Below are positions 32,571-43,175 of a stretch of DNA of 64,000 nucleotides, one piece after another (position 1 is the stretch's first letter; each line of letters starts with the position of its first letter). The stretch is from Haematobia irritans (lineage: Eukaryota; Arthropoda; Insecta; Diptera; Muscidae), in NCBI RefSeq assembly GCF_050003625.1, contig NC_134398.1, positions 97,487,674 to 97,551,673 of the forward strand. The letters run 5' to 3'. The notes beneath the pieces are model-generated. The model ran no database searches, was not told where the DNA came from, and saw only the letters and a program-made list of their open reading frames with translations. A program made the position numbers and the translations under genes.

Positions 32571-33904
32571 TCATGGAAGATTATTGAAACATATCGAAGG
32601 CACGACAACAGCTGTTATAATAACACTTCTCCGTTGATATTGACTTTTTAGCGATACTTGTACCTCTTCATATTCGTGTAACCCTTTCATTGATTTGCCA
32701 CCGAAAACGACAATGTTAATATTTACACGACCGCTTGGTTTTAGTTTTAACATATTTTTAATATTTTCTGCTATAAATGTTCGTTGACTACCATTATCCA
32801 TTATTATTCTTGATAACACATTGTCGTTATTTTTAATGTTGCTTATTATTGCTCTCGCTGTTTGTAAATATATTCCGTTTTCCCCTCTCTCGCTAACATT
32901 TAGTACTGCCGCTGGCGCATCATCGTCATTCGATGAAAATACCAAATTCACTGCCGACGTTTTTTGTGTATGTTTTGATTGATCTCTTTCAGTTGACATA
33001 TCACTATTTTGATTTTCTCTCTCGCACATCACTGTTAAGTGTCTGCCGCTGCATACCCCACACTTTATGTTAGGTGTTTTACAGAATTTAGAGTTGTGAC
33101 TTTTGTTGGCGCACCTGAAGCATCGCCCTTCCCTGCGTAGTATAGCTTTTTTGCGTTCAATGTTTATGCTGCTCTTACAGGTTGCTGTTGTGTGATTGTT
33201 TCTATTACAGAATATGCAATACATATTTGTGTTGTTGTTAACATAGAGCGCAGCTGCAGTTGGATATTTGTGTTTTTGCTCTTTCCTTTCTGGATGACGT
33301 TTCTCAGTTTCCGTTATTTGAGACATCTCTAGTGCTTCCAACTCCTCTTTTAAAAAACTCATCAAACAACCCAATTGTTTTGATTCTGTCACATCCCCCT
33401 TTAAATTTGCTATAGCAGTATCGACACTTCAATTCAAAATTGAGCAGGTATTAGCTCTAGGTACTCTTTTATGAAAATCGATACGCATTGTAAATGGGAT
33501 ACACTTTAAGAGAATGGATTTTACCATAATGTCATATTGAGAGGAAGAAATTTGGAATGCAGAGAGTGTCCTCATGGTTGATAATACCTCATTGTAAAGA
33601 TTACGTAATCCTCTTACATCATTAGTAGAAGAAACAGGCTGCAATTTCATTAATTTTTGAATTAACTTTTTCAAAATTTTTTCGGTATGTCCATATTCTA
33701 CCAACAAGAGCTCAATTGCTTCTTTGTAACATTTTTCTGATGGCGTGAAGCCAGCAATTGTTGCACTTGCTCTTCCTACCAATGACTCGCTCAGAAAGTT
33801 GAATTTAGCTACCGCCGATAAGCTTCTATTTTCATGTACTGCCTTTTTAAATAATTCCCAAAAAGGCAGCCAATTTTCTATATTACCATCAAACTTTTTT
33901 AATT
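32571..33904 (-). pseudogene. BEL-2 gag and protease, second copy
   Basis: Same product as 29827-31160, with the same frameshift and the same D-N-G protease box, 2744 bp further on. Confidence 0.85.
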
Positions 33905-33906
33905 GA

Positions 33907-34422
33907 AATGGTTTAGGTTAGGTTAGGTTAAAGTGGCAGCCCGATTAAATTTCAGGCTCACTTAGACTATTCAGTACATTGTGATACCACATTTAACTAA
34001 AAGTACCTATTACATATGGGCACTTCTAGTCTTAACCACTGAACCTTCTCTATTATTTACTTTTGTGGAACCAACCAGATTGCTCCAAAAACATTAACAA
34101 ACTGCTTAAGTTAACGTTTTCCAGGTCAGCCAGTAATCTAAAGCTATATGCTCCTAAAAATTCGCTTACGCCTTACACAAAAAGCAGGACACTCACACAA
34201 GAGGTGTTTAATTGATTCCTTTTCCTCCACATCATGACAGCTTATACAATAGTCATTATACTTCGCACCTATAGTTTTTGCAAATTCGCCTATCAGGCAG
34301 CGACCCGTTATAGCAGATATCAGGAGTGCTATCTGACGCCTTGAGAACACTAGCATATCTAGTGTGCGGTTTAAGTTTAAATGGGGCCATATTTGCTTGG
34401 TGTCGTTACAACCCTTGCAATT
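33907..34422 (-). pseudogene. LINE-B 3' fragment, second copy
   Basis: Duplicate of 31163-31678 including the CCTAA tail. It contains the single substitution noted in the duplication (position about 33972). Confidence 0.85.
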
Positions 34423-34440
34423 TTTCGCAATGTTTTAGTT

Positions 34441-34654
34441 TGTTAAAGTCCCCGGTTTGTTCACTTTAACATTTCATTTATTACTGCTTTAATTTTGGGG
34501 GTTTACATCTTAATATAAATTCTTACATTGCTAGATTAAACCGTTACGTTAACGAGAATTAAAAAGAATAGATAATTTGAGATAATGCAGAACAAAAGGA
34601 ATTAAAAATATATAGTTGATATAACAAAATGACAAGGAAATAAGAAATATGACA
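34441..34654 (-). repeat. BEL-2 LTR (second duplication unit)
   Basis: Copy of 31697-31910; its right side leads into unique sequence (AAATGAAAACTTTATTTAC) and so marks the original outer edge of BEL-2. Confidence 0.8.
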
Positions 34655-34690
34655 TTTCTACAAATATAAATGAAAACTTTATTTACAGAT

Positions 34691-35395
34691 ACTCACTAAA
34701 TCATTTTTAAGCTATTATTTTAAGCTATATTACTAAATTAAAATAGTAGATATGAATTGCTCTGTACGCTGAAAAAATATTGTCTTGAGGCCAAAGATTT
34801 CATGTCCTTAAAATATGAACGTGAATTTTGGTTATAATAGTATTTGTGAATTTCTCTTATATAAACTTTTTTCCTTGTCCAAAAGTCGATAAAGTCGTTT
34901 TGTCCTTGTATGTTAGTTAAGTGATTCAACTTAAAAATGGTTATCTTTACATGAAAGAAGGCTAGGGTCAATTCTAAAAAAATCTTAAAATTAATGAAAT
35001 GGTCTTTAAATTTGTGGGGTTTTTGTATTTTGACCACAAACCAAAACAGCGTTCAAGAATAGAAGATGTTTTCAATACTCTATATATTATTCAACTGTCA
35101 AACGGAACGGACGTGTTTTTTAATAGCGGATAAACTCATCGTAATAGGTACCTACTAAGAATTTCAAGTGTGGTGGGATATAAGCCACCATGTAGCGAAA
35201 TTCGAAGTCATCCACTGGGTTGCTAACTTCAGGGTCCAGTGGATGGGTATCGACTGGAGTTATAAATTTGGGCAATGACCAAGAGTTAGGCCTAATTAGT
35301 TGACCTGTAGACGTGTTGACAGGTGGCGACACTTTGACAAGTCGTAGGAACGCAGAAATGCTTCGTTTTCCTAAAGAAGTTAGGATCAGTCGACC
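34691..35395. other. Spacer with possible MITE end and LINE 5' region
   Basis: At 34766 the word CGCTGAAAAAATATTG followed by GGCCAAAGATTTCATGT resembles the left ends of the CACT-type elements (CTGAAAAAA...GCCAAAGATTT). No matching right end was found. 35100-35395 may be LINE-B ORF1 upstream sequence, but the plus-strand frame has stops; the 92-codon minus-strand frame here shows no family motif and is not called a gene. Confidence 0.35.
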
Positions 35396-36209
35396 CAAGC
35401 ACGCTGTCGGCTAAACAAAGCGATTCCTTAAAATGGGCTCAAGGAATTCTTGAGGCTGGAAAAAGGGAACGATCACCGGATGAACTGCCATCCTCAAAAA
35501 GGGATCAAATATCGTTTGCCTCAGTTGCTAAAGAAAAAAATTTCCCGGTCCAGATCCTCGACACCAAGAGGCTGGTTGGTATCAACGGCGATTTTAGCTA
35601 GTCGCATTTGAGGACTAGAGGTCTATAGAATGTTTTAAAGCTGCTCTGATACTAATTGGTGAAGTTTGGGAAGGAGCTGCTCTAGAGTTAGTCGAGAAGA
35701 AAGAAATACCGGCTAGACCTAGAGCACATGCGTGGATACCTGCAAACCCTTCAGATCTTCCAACAGGTGATTGGAAGATTGGCCGTTTGGATGAAGTGGA
35801 TGGACCAAGATGGCATGCAGTGTTTATATTGAACACTCAGTCTTTGCCACATCTGGCAAAGTCCCAGGGCCGTGTATGTTATGGCTTTCATTATATCCAA
35901 ATGAGGGTATATAAAAACGATCAGCTAAAGGATTCAGAAATGGACAAGTCTCTGTCTGAATCAGTAGTAAGCGGATCCTCTTGCGAAGTCGAGAGAGATA
36001 CCGAAGTTGAAGACATGGATAGACACCGTATGCGAGAGGAGGTTTCTATTGCATCAGAACTCACCAAAGTTGAACCTATGGTTATTGCGAGAGTCACCGA
36101 GATCTCTGAAGAGGACATTCTTGATGACTCGATTGAAGCGGCTGATGTGACGGTTGTTGAAAATCTCGATGGTCCTACGGATCCTCCAGATAAATCTTCA
36201 TCATTGTAA
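35396..36209 (+). pseudogene. LINE-B copy 2 ORF1
   Basis: The product reads SAKQSDSLKWAQGILEAGKR, ISFASVAKEKNFPVQILD, then after a frameshift near 35600 IGEVWEGAALELVEKKEIP, RAHAWIPANP and IGRLDEVDGPRWHAVFILN, ending with an acidic tail (SIEAADVTVVENLDGP). The middle resembles the RNA-binding region of LOA/R1-type ORF1 proteins. Compared with copy 3 it lacks about 45 bp (the DPESILNRLKQCN segment). A stop at about 35598 and the shift inactivate it. Confidence 0.7.
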
Positions 36210-37250
36210 GGCTGCATGTGCTGCCTTAAAAGTTTTCCTGATGAAAGGGGGCATAGATATAGTTCTTATTCATATGTTTATAGAAACAAAATATGTGAAT
36301 TAAGTACTCCGCGGTTCAAACTATTGAAGTATACTGGTAATGATGTAAATCGAGCCTGTATAATTGCTAAAAGCGAGCCCAACTTGTTTCTGCTTCCTTC
36401 AATGTGCAATACTGACACTGTCGTTGCCAGTTTAGAAATAGCCAAATGCAAATATTGGGTATCTTCGGTTTACATGGGATATGACAGGGAGATACCTCCA
36501 TGTGCCGTTAAGACCTTAGTGGAGGAGTCACTGAAAACAAAGACGAAACTCATTATGGGATGCGATGCGAATGCACATCATAGTATATGGGGAAGTAGTG
36601 ATACTAATGCAAGGGGAGAGTCGCTAATAAAGTTTATTTTGCGTACTAATCTGGTAGTTTGCAACAAGGGAGATGCCCCAACCTTTGTCACTAAAAACAG
36701 GCAACAGGTTTTGGACATCACCTTGGCCTCGCAAGAACTGAATGAAATGATATCTGAGTGGCAGGTTTTAGGTGAACACAGCTTCTCAGATCATCGCTAC
36801 ATCAGTTTCAAATTTGATGTTCATATCACCAAGACCATATTTCCGCCAAATGTTAGGAAAGCTGACTGGAATAGGTATAGGGAATCGTTCAATATGATGA
36901 TACCGGAAATAACAGAGACAAATATGAGAAATGTGCAAGATATGGAACACGCAGTGGAGCGGATTACTAAGGCCTTCAACATGTCACTGAAAGCTGCTTG
37001 CCATAGAGGAAAGCCAAGGTGGTCCATGGTGGACTACGGAGTTAAATAATATGAGGAAATCCTGCAGGAAGCTCTTTAACAAGGCAAAGTCCACCAGAGC
37101 CCCTGAGGATTGGGACGCTTACAAGAAGAATCTGAGAGGATACTAGCGAGAACTGAGAAAGGCTCAGCATAACTCTTGGAATGATTACTGCAGGAGTATT
37201 GCAAAAGGCAAAAGGAAATAAGTGGGGACTGAAACCGAAAATTGTGCATT
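36210..37250 (+). pseudogene. LINE-B copy 2 endonuclease
   Basis: Apart from a damaged first 30 codons (the QINLHH and QEPY motifs are shifted or lost), it holds LIMGCDANAHHSIWGSSDTNARG (catalytic Asp and Asn), DITLAS and EHSFSDHRYISF (catalytic His). The linker KSCRKLFNKAKSTRAPEDW follows in another frame. At 37205 the sequence jumps from the linker (DYCRSI) straight to the RT thumb region (GLKPKIVHW), a deletion of about 1 kb that removed the RT active site. Confidence 0.8.
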
Positions 37251-37253
37251 GGC

Positions 37254-37996
37254 CAGAGATGGTCTGTATTAAGCTATTTTAGGTTTGCGACTGTCGCAAA
37301 GTTGTAAACGTCACATACGCGTCGTAAATGTAAAAAAAGTGGGAAACGTCGCAAACTCAAAATAGTTCAGTCCCTTCAGCTAGGCAGCGAATGATATCCA
37401 AGATGATGATATGTGCGAAGAAATTTAAATTCTCAGGAAGTTATTAACGAGTTTGAAAAAATTGAGAATAGAGTTATGTCAATTGGAGACTCCAAGCCGA
37501 AATTACAATGAACTACTTGATGGTGCAGTAAACGTGACGGCCGGCATTCGCTCATCCTTTCTTTCCAAAATTTCTGCAGAAACTAGAAGGAAAGAAGACT
37601 ACTAGAGTCTTGCAAAAGTGAATTTTTGTTTAGAGAGAATTGTATAAAATCACGTTTTGGCTTATTAGAGCCGATTTCCATACAAATTAAATTTTTTAAA
37701 TATTGTAGCTAGTCATTCGCTGATGGCACTAAGGTTTAGGTGGACATTATGGACCACGCAAACCAAGAATAGTTTGGAGTTGCGAATTAGAGATGTAAAA
37801 CTAGTGGAGTTTTGAACAAAGCATTTTTTGCATCCCTTTTATCGCGAAGCCTAACTAAATTAAATTAAAAAATATTCACAATTTCTTTAATTCAAAATTA
37901 GGTTTTTTACATTAGGTTTACGACTTTTGCGACATAAGTATTATACCGTCGTAAACGTATGTCGCAAAAGTCACAGTTTGCGACAGGCCAATTCTG
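37254..37996. mobile_element. hAT-like element, 743 bp, 8-bp duplication
   Basis: GCATTGGC stands at 37246-37253 and 37997-38004, and other LINE-B copies have it once. The termini start CAGAGATGGTCTGT (left) and CAGAATTGGCCTGT (right, reversed). Inside, TCGCAAA, GCGACT and GTAAACGT words recur in both orientations near each end. 8-bp duplication and CAGA ends fit hAT. No transposase. Confidence 0.8.
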
Positions 37997-38835
37997 GCAT
38001 TGGCTATACACGGCAGTAGTTAGACCTATAATGCTATATGGTGTTGTAGTCTGGTGGCCGGCACTTCAGCAACCGACAGGTTTATATAAAGTTCAGCGTA
38101 TGGCGTACTTGTGTATCTCAGGCTCATTCAGTAAGACAGGAACAGATTCCCTTAATGTTATGCTGCATCATTTGCCTTTAGATATTTTGGCGAAACAGTC
38201 AGCTGCAACAACGGCTGTGCGGTTGCACGAGCTATCGCTGTGGTCGGAAAAAATGTACGGTTACAGCTCGGTTCTCATAATAATGCCAGATGTGCCTAAC
38301 GTAGTGAATTACACTCTGGCGAAACAAAAAGTTTGAAACTTTAATTCCCAACAGTGAAGCGTGGTGTACACAGACCCCGGGGAATAAACGATATATAGAT
38401 TTCTACACTGATGGCTCCAACTTGGATGGACAAGAGGGTTTCGGAGTATATTCTAAAGATCAGGAAATTCGAATAGCGAAAAGATTACCTAATCACTGTA
38501 GTATTTTTCAGCCTGAAATATTAGCAATAAGAGAGGTAGTGAATTGGCTGAGAAGTAACGTTCCAATAAATATTGGCATTAATATATACTCAGACAGTCA
38601 ACCTGCAATAAAATCCTTGGACTCTGTGTTCCTTAACACGAAAACGGCCATCGACTGCCGCAAATCTCTCAACGAGATGGCTATTCACTTAATATGGGTG
38701 CATGGGCATAGGAACATGCCGGGGAACTGCGAAGCAGATGTGTTAGCAATGCGAGGAACTACCTTACATATTCCAGGGGTATTAGAATCTGTTGGTATGC
38801 CTCTGGCTACCTGCAATCTCTTACTGCAAACTGGT
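37997..38835 (+). pseudogene. LINE-B copy 2 RT end and RNase H
   Basis: HWLYTAVVRPIMLYGVVVWWPALQQPTG leads into LCISGSFSKTGTDSLNVML, then RNase H with FYTDGSNLDG, EILAIREVV, IYSDSQPAIKSL and HLIWVHGHRNMPGNCEADVLA. The four acidic active-site residues (D-E-D-D) are present. Frameshift near 38335. Truncated at ATCNLLLQT, losing the C-terminal zinc motif. Confidence 0.85.
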
Positions 38836-38851
38836 ATGTTACTTACTGCAA

Positions 38852-38951
38852 AAGGTAGCGGTATCAAAAGGAGGTAATCCTCCTTTTGATACCGCTACCT
38901 TGGAAAGGTAGCCGGGAAACTTGAAACTTTTACCTCAAAAGGAGGTAAAAG
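38852..38951. repeat. Double hairpin at LINE-LINE junction
   Basis: Hairpin 1: arms AAGGTAGCGGTATCAAAAGG+AGG (38852-38874) and its exact complement (38879-38901), 23 bp with the 4-base loop TAAT. Hairpin 2: arms CTTTTACCTC (38927-38936) and GAGGTAAAAG (38942-38951), loop 5. Both share the core AAAAGGAGGTA. They lie exactly between the truncated end of copy 2 and the truncated start of copy 3. Confidence 0.9.
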
Positions 38952-39659
38952 ATTCCCGGCCCAGATCCTCGACACCAAGAGGCTGGTTGGTATCATGGAC
39001 GATTTAAGCTAGTCGCATTTGAGGACCAGAGGTCTATAGAATATTTTAAAGCTGCTCTGATACTAATTGGTGAAGTTTGGGAAGGAGCTGCTCTAGAGTT
39101 AGTCGAGAAGAAAGACATACCGGCTAGACCAAGAGCACATGCGTGGATACCTGCAAACCCTCCTGACCCTGAATCTATTTTAAATAGACTGAAACAATGC
39201 AATCCAGATCTTCCAACTGCTGATTGGAAGGTTGGCCGTTTGGATGAAGTGGATGGGCCAAGACGGAATGCAGTGTTTATTTTGAACACTCAGTCTTTGC
39301 CACATCTAGCAAAGTCTCAGGGCCGTGTATGTTATGGCTTTCATTATATCCAAATGAAGGTATATAAAAACGATCAGCTAAAGGATTCAGAAATGGACAA
39401 GCCTCTGTCTGAATCAGAAGTAAGCGGATCTTCTTGCGAAGTCGAGGGAGATACCAAAGTTGAAGACATGGATAGATATCGTATGCGTGAGGAGGTTTCT
39501 ACTGCCTCAGAACTCACCAAAGTTGAACCTATGGTTATTGCGAGAGTCACCGAGATCTCTGAAGAGGACATTCTTGATGACTCGATTGAAGCGGCTGATG
39601 TGACGGTTGTTGAAAATCTCGATGGCCCTACGGATCCTCCAGATAAATTTTCATCATAG
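38945..39659 (+). pseudogene. LINE-B copy 3 ORF1
   Basis: After PVQILDTKRL-like start (frameshifted at 39010) the frame carries EVWEGAALELVEKKDIPARP, NPPDPESILNRLKQCNPDLP and DEVDGPRRNAVFILNTQSLPHLA, then the acidic C-terminus to 39659. It overlaps the ORF2 start at 39607, as in copy 4, which suggests reinitiation or frameshifting for ORF2 translation in the live element. Confidence 0.7.
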
Positions 39660-40074
39660 TAAGGCTGCATGTGCTGCCTTAAAAGTTCTCCTGATGAAAG
39701 GGGATATAGACATAGTTCTTGTTCAAGAACCATATGTTTATAGAAACAAAATATGTGAATTAAGTACTCCGGGGTTCAACCTATCGCAGTATACTGGTAA
39801 TGATGTAAATCGAGCCTGTATAATTGCTACAAACGAGCTTAATTTGTTTCTGCTTCCTTCAATGTGCAATGCAGACTCTTTCGTTGCCAATTTAGAAATA
39901 GCCAAATGCAAATATTAGGTATCTTCCATGTGCCGTTAAGACCTTAGTTGAGGAGTCACTGAAAACAAAGACGAAACTCATTATGGGATGCGATGCGATT
40001 GCGTATCATAGTATATGGGGAAGTAGTGATACTAATGCAAGGGGAGAGTCGGTAATAGAGTCGCTAGGCGAAGG
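39607..40074 (+). pseudogene. LINE-B copy 3 endonuclease, deleted
   Basis: Starts MALRILQINFHHSKAACAAL and DIVLVQEPYVY, giving the Asn and Glu motifs of the fold that copy 2 lacks. A stop and a small deletion near 39915 remove the central strands; TKLIMGCDAIAYHSIWG follows with the catalytic Asn mutated to Ile. The His motif is gone, and the sequence passes into RT at 40075. Confidence 0.75.
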
Positions 40075-41140
40075 ATTTCCGACCAATCAGCTTATCCTCA
40101 TTCCTACTTAAGACTCTGGAGAGGATGATAGATATTTATGTTAGAACTAACATCGATTCAAGTTTGTTCTCGAAACGACAGCATGCATACTCGAAGGGCA
40201 GATCTACTGAGACCGCATTACATGAACTAGTCAATAATGTCCATCCGAGCTCGATATTAAATGGACTGACAACTCTGAATGTTGATCCATGTATACTTAG
40301 GCTGTTAGACGAACTTCTACTGAAGAGACGTATTTCAGCCACACTAGGACAAGCAAACATACAAAGGTATGTGAACAGAGGCACTCCCCAAAGAGGAGTT
40401 CTATCACATCTTCTTTGGAATGTTGCTATAAATAACCTTCTGGTTACCCTAGAAAAAGAAAGGATAAAAGTGGTGGCATACGCAGATGATGTGGCTCTAG
40501 CAGTCAGGGGAAAATTCCCATCCACAATCAGAGATATTATTCAGAGGGCCCTCCGGATGACTGAGAAATGGGCAAAAGGCAATGGTCTTGGAGTAAATCC
40601 TGTAAAGACAGAACTAGTCATGTACTGCAAAGATCGCAAAACTCCCACGGTTAGGCCTATTTCCTTAGGGGGTATTGAAATTCCCTTTGGTGAGTGTGCA
40701 AAATACCTTGGCGTTATTTTGGACAGGAAGTTGAACTTTAAGCTTAATATTGAAGAAAGGGCGAGAAAAGCAACGGTAGCTTTGTACTCGTGCAAAAAGG
40801 TCTGGTGGCCAGCACTTCAGAAACCGACTTGTTTAGATAAAGTTCAGCGTATGGTGTGTTTGTGTATTTCAGGCGCATTCAGCAAGACAGGAACAAATTC
40901 CCTTAATGTCATGCTGCATCTATTGCCTTTATACATTTTGGCCAAACAATCAGCTGCAACAACGGCTGTGCGGTTGCGCGAGCTATAGCTGTGGTCGGAA
41001 AAAAGTTACGGTCACAGTTCGGTCCTCAAAATAATGCCAGTTGTGCCTAACGTAGTGGATTACACTTTGGCGAGTCCACTTTTCGACAAAAAGTTTGAGA
41101 CTCTAATCCCCAATAGTTAGGCGTGGTGCACGCAGACCCT
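40075..41140 (+). pseudogene. LINE-B copy 3 reverse transcriptase
   Basis: SKRQHAYSKGRSTETALHEL, GTPQRGVLSHLLWNVAINNL (motif B, Gly and Pro changed to Arg and His), VVAYADDVALAVRGKF (active site YADD intact), GLGVNPVKTELVM and CAKYLGVILDRKLNF. The first palm motif (FLDIEGAFN in copy 4) is deleted between ALHELV and NNVHPSSI, in frame. Another deletion removes the KIVHWLYTAVVRP stretch. Not functional. Confidence 0.85.
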
Positions 41141-41155
41141 GGGGAATAAAGAATA

Positions 41156-41367
41156 CAGTTTGTCAAGAAAGTGTTTTGACAATGGGATAAAAATTATGTT
41201 TTGTTCCAAAATTAAATATAATGAAATTTTAAAAAAATATTTGATTATGTATTTTGCAAAGTATACATACGTACACAGAATTAAAAATTTAATAAAATAT
41301 TTAATATTTCAATTATTTCTAGAAGTTGAAATAGTTGGCAATGTCAAAAGACTTTCTTGACATACTG
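41156..41367. mobile_element. Tc1-like MITE, 212 bp, TA duplication
   Basis: Ends CAGTTTGTCAAGAAAGTG and, reversed, CAGTATGTCAAGAAAGTC; the inverted match continues through TTTTGACA. TA at 41154-41155 and 41368-41369. The uninterrupted LINE-B sequence at this place is known from copies A and 2. CAGT ends and a TA target are typical of Tc1-like elements. Confidence 0.85.
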
Positions 41368-41369
41368 TA

Positions 41370-42235
41370 TATAGATTTCTTCACTGATGGCTCCAAATTG
41401 GATGGACAAGTGGGGTTCGGAGTATATTCTAATGATCTGGAACTTCGAATAGCGAAAAGATACCTAATCACTGTAGTGTTTTTCAGGCTGTAATATTAGC
41501 AATAAGAGAGGTGGCGAATTGGCTGAGAAGTAATGTTCCAAAAAATGTGGGCATTAATATATACTCAGACAGTCAACCTTCAATAAAATCCTTTGACTCT
41601 GTGTTCCTCAACTCGAAAACGGCCATCGACTGCCGCAAATCTCTTAATGAGATGGCTGAGCAGTACAATATTCACCTAATATGGGTGCCTGGCCATAGGA
41701 ACATACCGGGGAACTGCGAAGCGGATGAGTTGGCAAGGCTAGGGACTACCTTACATATTACAGGGGAACTGGAATTTGTTGGTATGCCCCTAGCTACCTG
41801 CAAGCTCATACTGCGTGAGAAGGCTGTTATGATGGCAAATGTTCGATGGGAGAATTGCAAGGGTTGTAACGACACCAAGCAAATATGGCCCCATTTCAAC
41901 TTAAACCGCACACTAGATATGCTAATGTTCTCGAGACGTCAGATATCACTCCTGATATCTGCTATAATGGGTCGCTGCCTGATAGGCGATTTTGCAAAAA
42001 CTATTGTCGCGAAGTATAATGACTATTGTATGAGCTGTCATGATGCGGAGGAAAAGGAATCAATTAAACACCTCTTGTGTGAGTGTCCTGCATTTTGTGT
42101 AAAGCGCAAGCAACTTTTAGGAGCATATAGCTTCAGATTACTGGCGGATCTGGAAAACGTTAACTTAAGCAGTCTGCTAATGTTTTTGGAACAATCTGGT
42201 TGGTTCAGCGAAGAAAAATAATCGAGAAGGTTCAG
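41370..42235 (+). pseudogene. LINE-B copy 3 RNase H and C-terminal zinc motif
   Basis: TDGSKLDGQVGFGVYS, (frameshift and stop near 41490), IYSDSQPSIKSF, HLIWVPGHRNIPGNCEADELARLG, then the long C-terminal domain ENCKGCNDTKQIWPHFNLNRTLDML and CMSCHDAEEKESIKHLLCECPAFC, a C-C-H-C zinc motif seen after RNase H in this group. The C-terminal frame (41511-42221) is open for 236 codons. RNase H would remove RNA from the cDNA hybrid. Confidence 0.85.
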
Positions 42236-42329
42236 CGGTTAAAACTAGAAGTGCCCATATGTAATAGGTACTTTTAGTTAATGTGGTATCACAATGGACT
42301 GAATAGTCTAAGTGAGCCTGAATCTTAAT

Positions 42330-42360
42330 CGGGCTGCCACGTTAACCTAACCTAACCTAA
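42330..42360 (+). repeat. CCTAA tail of LINE-B copy 3
   Basis: TTAACCTAACCTAACCTAAC ends the element. The same pentamer tail ends the copies at 31163, 33907 and 52434 and the related LINE-D at 61237 (as TTAGG on the plus strand). Confidence 0.85.
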
Positions 42361-42361
42361 C

Positions 42362-42500
42362 ACTTTATTTCATTTCATTCATGAAGAAAAAGCTGAAAAA
42401 ACGAAGAAATTCACATTTGACTCGGAATCAATACCAAAATCATTAGTTGACAAAATCTTTGGAACCGGAAATGCTTTCTTTAGTGTATGTAAGAAATAAT
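42362..42500 (+). CDS. Possible 3' coding end of a host gene
   Basis: Directly after the LINE tail an open frame reads EEKAEKTKKFTFDSESIPKS and LVDKIFGTGNAFFSVCKK, then TAA. A pyrimidine-rich stretch with an AG (TTCATTTCATTCATGAAG) could be a splice acceptor, and AATAAA follows about 12 bases after the stop. Codon content is unlike the AT-rich spacers around it. I do not recognise the protein; it could be the last exon of a host gene or the end of an unseen transposon gene. Confidence 0.3.
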
Positions 42501-42515
42501 TAATGAAATAAAGTT

Positions 42516-43165
42516 TTGAATGTGCTTTTATTTTCTAACATCAAAAAAATACAATAAATAAATAAAAAAAAAAAATACAATAAATAGATCAAAACATTTT
42601 TAAACGCGGGATAGAAACAAATCTTTTATTTATTAATGGAAGGGATTTACATTTACGAAAATTGAACAACAATATGTTTGTTTGGGTAATTTTCCAATAA
42701 AAGTTATTCAGTATAAATTTGTAAAACAGTATGAATGGCTTTTATTCTCTTGGATAAAATTAGAAGAAGTGTACACGTTCACGAATTTATCATTAATTCA
42801 GCGGTTTTAAACCAATTAAAACGAAATATATTTATATTTTCTAATGCACTTCTATGTGACATCGTGCAATATATCGCACATTGGATTTGTTGATGATTAA
42901 CCAGTCGATAATTGCAAGTTTTTACTGGGAAATGTAAACGATGGACTTCCAGTAAAAATTTGTGATAGTAACCAAAATTTATCGAGTACGCAAACAGAAC
43001 CCATATGGCTAAGATATTGTTACTGTCTCACAGAAGTAGAATTAAAATGAATACAATTAAAATAATATGCGTCTTAAGTGAAATAAAGCTTTTTTACAAC
43101 AAAATTTAGCCTTTTTCCAGCATTTTTTAAAATTTTTAGCTTTTTTAGCTATTTTTTGGGCAAAT
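42516..43165. other. AT-rich non-coding stretch
   Basis: Contains A-rich runs with AATAAA words (42540-42600). Nothing coding; the last 80 bases before LINE-C are T-rich (TTTTTAGC words). Confidence 0.5.
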
Positions 43166-43175
43166 CTAGCGGTTT

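Larger units (their letters stand above)
29203..34690. repeat. Tandem duplication, period 2744 bp
   Basis: The sequence from 29203 (ATACTATTCGCAATTTTGAT) is repeated from 31947 to about 34690. The blocks read identically over the coding parts and the LINE fragment, with one difference seen by eye (TTCAGTCCATT at 31215 against TTCAGTACATT at 33959). The unit contains half of BEL-2 (RT start, protease, gag), the LINE-B fragment and the 5' LTR. At the junction the word ATATGACATTTCTACAAATATA occurs twice in a row (31904-31948). Either a very recent duplication or an assembly error. Confidence 0.9.
35396..38835 (+). mobile_element. LINE-B copy 2, internally deleted
   Basis: It reads ORF1, endonuclease, a short linker, then (after loss of nearly the whole RT) the RT end and RNase H. 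A 743-bp hAT-type element sits at 37254-37996. It lacks the 3' tail: it stops at 38835 at a double hairpin, beyond which LINE-B copy 3 starts in ORF1. LINE-B domain order (ORF1, EN, RT, RNase H, CCHC) matches LOA/R1/I-group LINEs. Confidence 0.85.
38945..42356 (+). mobile_element. LINE-B copy 3, internally deleted
   Basis: Begins within ORF1 (same codon region as copy 2) and continues through the endonuclease start, RT, RNase H and C-terminal zinc motif to a tail TTAACCTAACCTAACCTAAC. Deletions remove most of the endonuclease (39918-39930), part of RT fingers (at 40070), and the first palm motif (at 40228). A Tc1-like MITE is at 41156-41367. Confidence 0.85.

Noticed and set aside
26130..34665. 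Target duplication of BEL-2
   Set aside because: Flanks TTTTC and TTTCT are similar but not equal and are low-complexity.
35120..35398. 92-codon minus-strand open frame
   Set aside because: No domain or family motif, and the plus strand here leads into LINE-B ORF1; it is most likely antisense to decayed LINE sequence.
42340..42360. CCTAA array as a telomere or internal telomeric repeat
   Set aside because: Only three or four units, always at the 3' end of LINE-B or LINE-D copies, so they are LINE tails.
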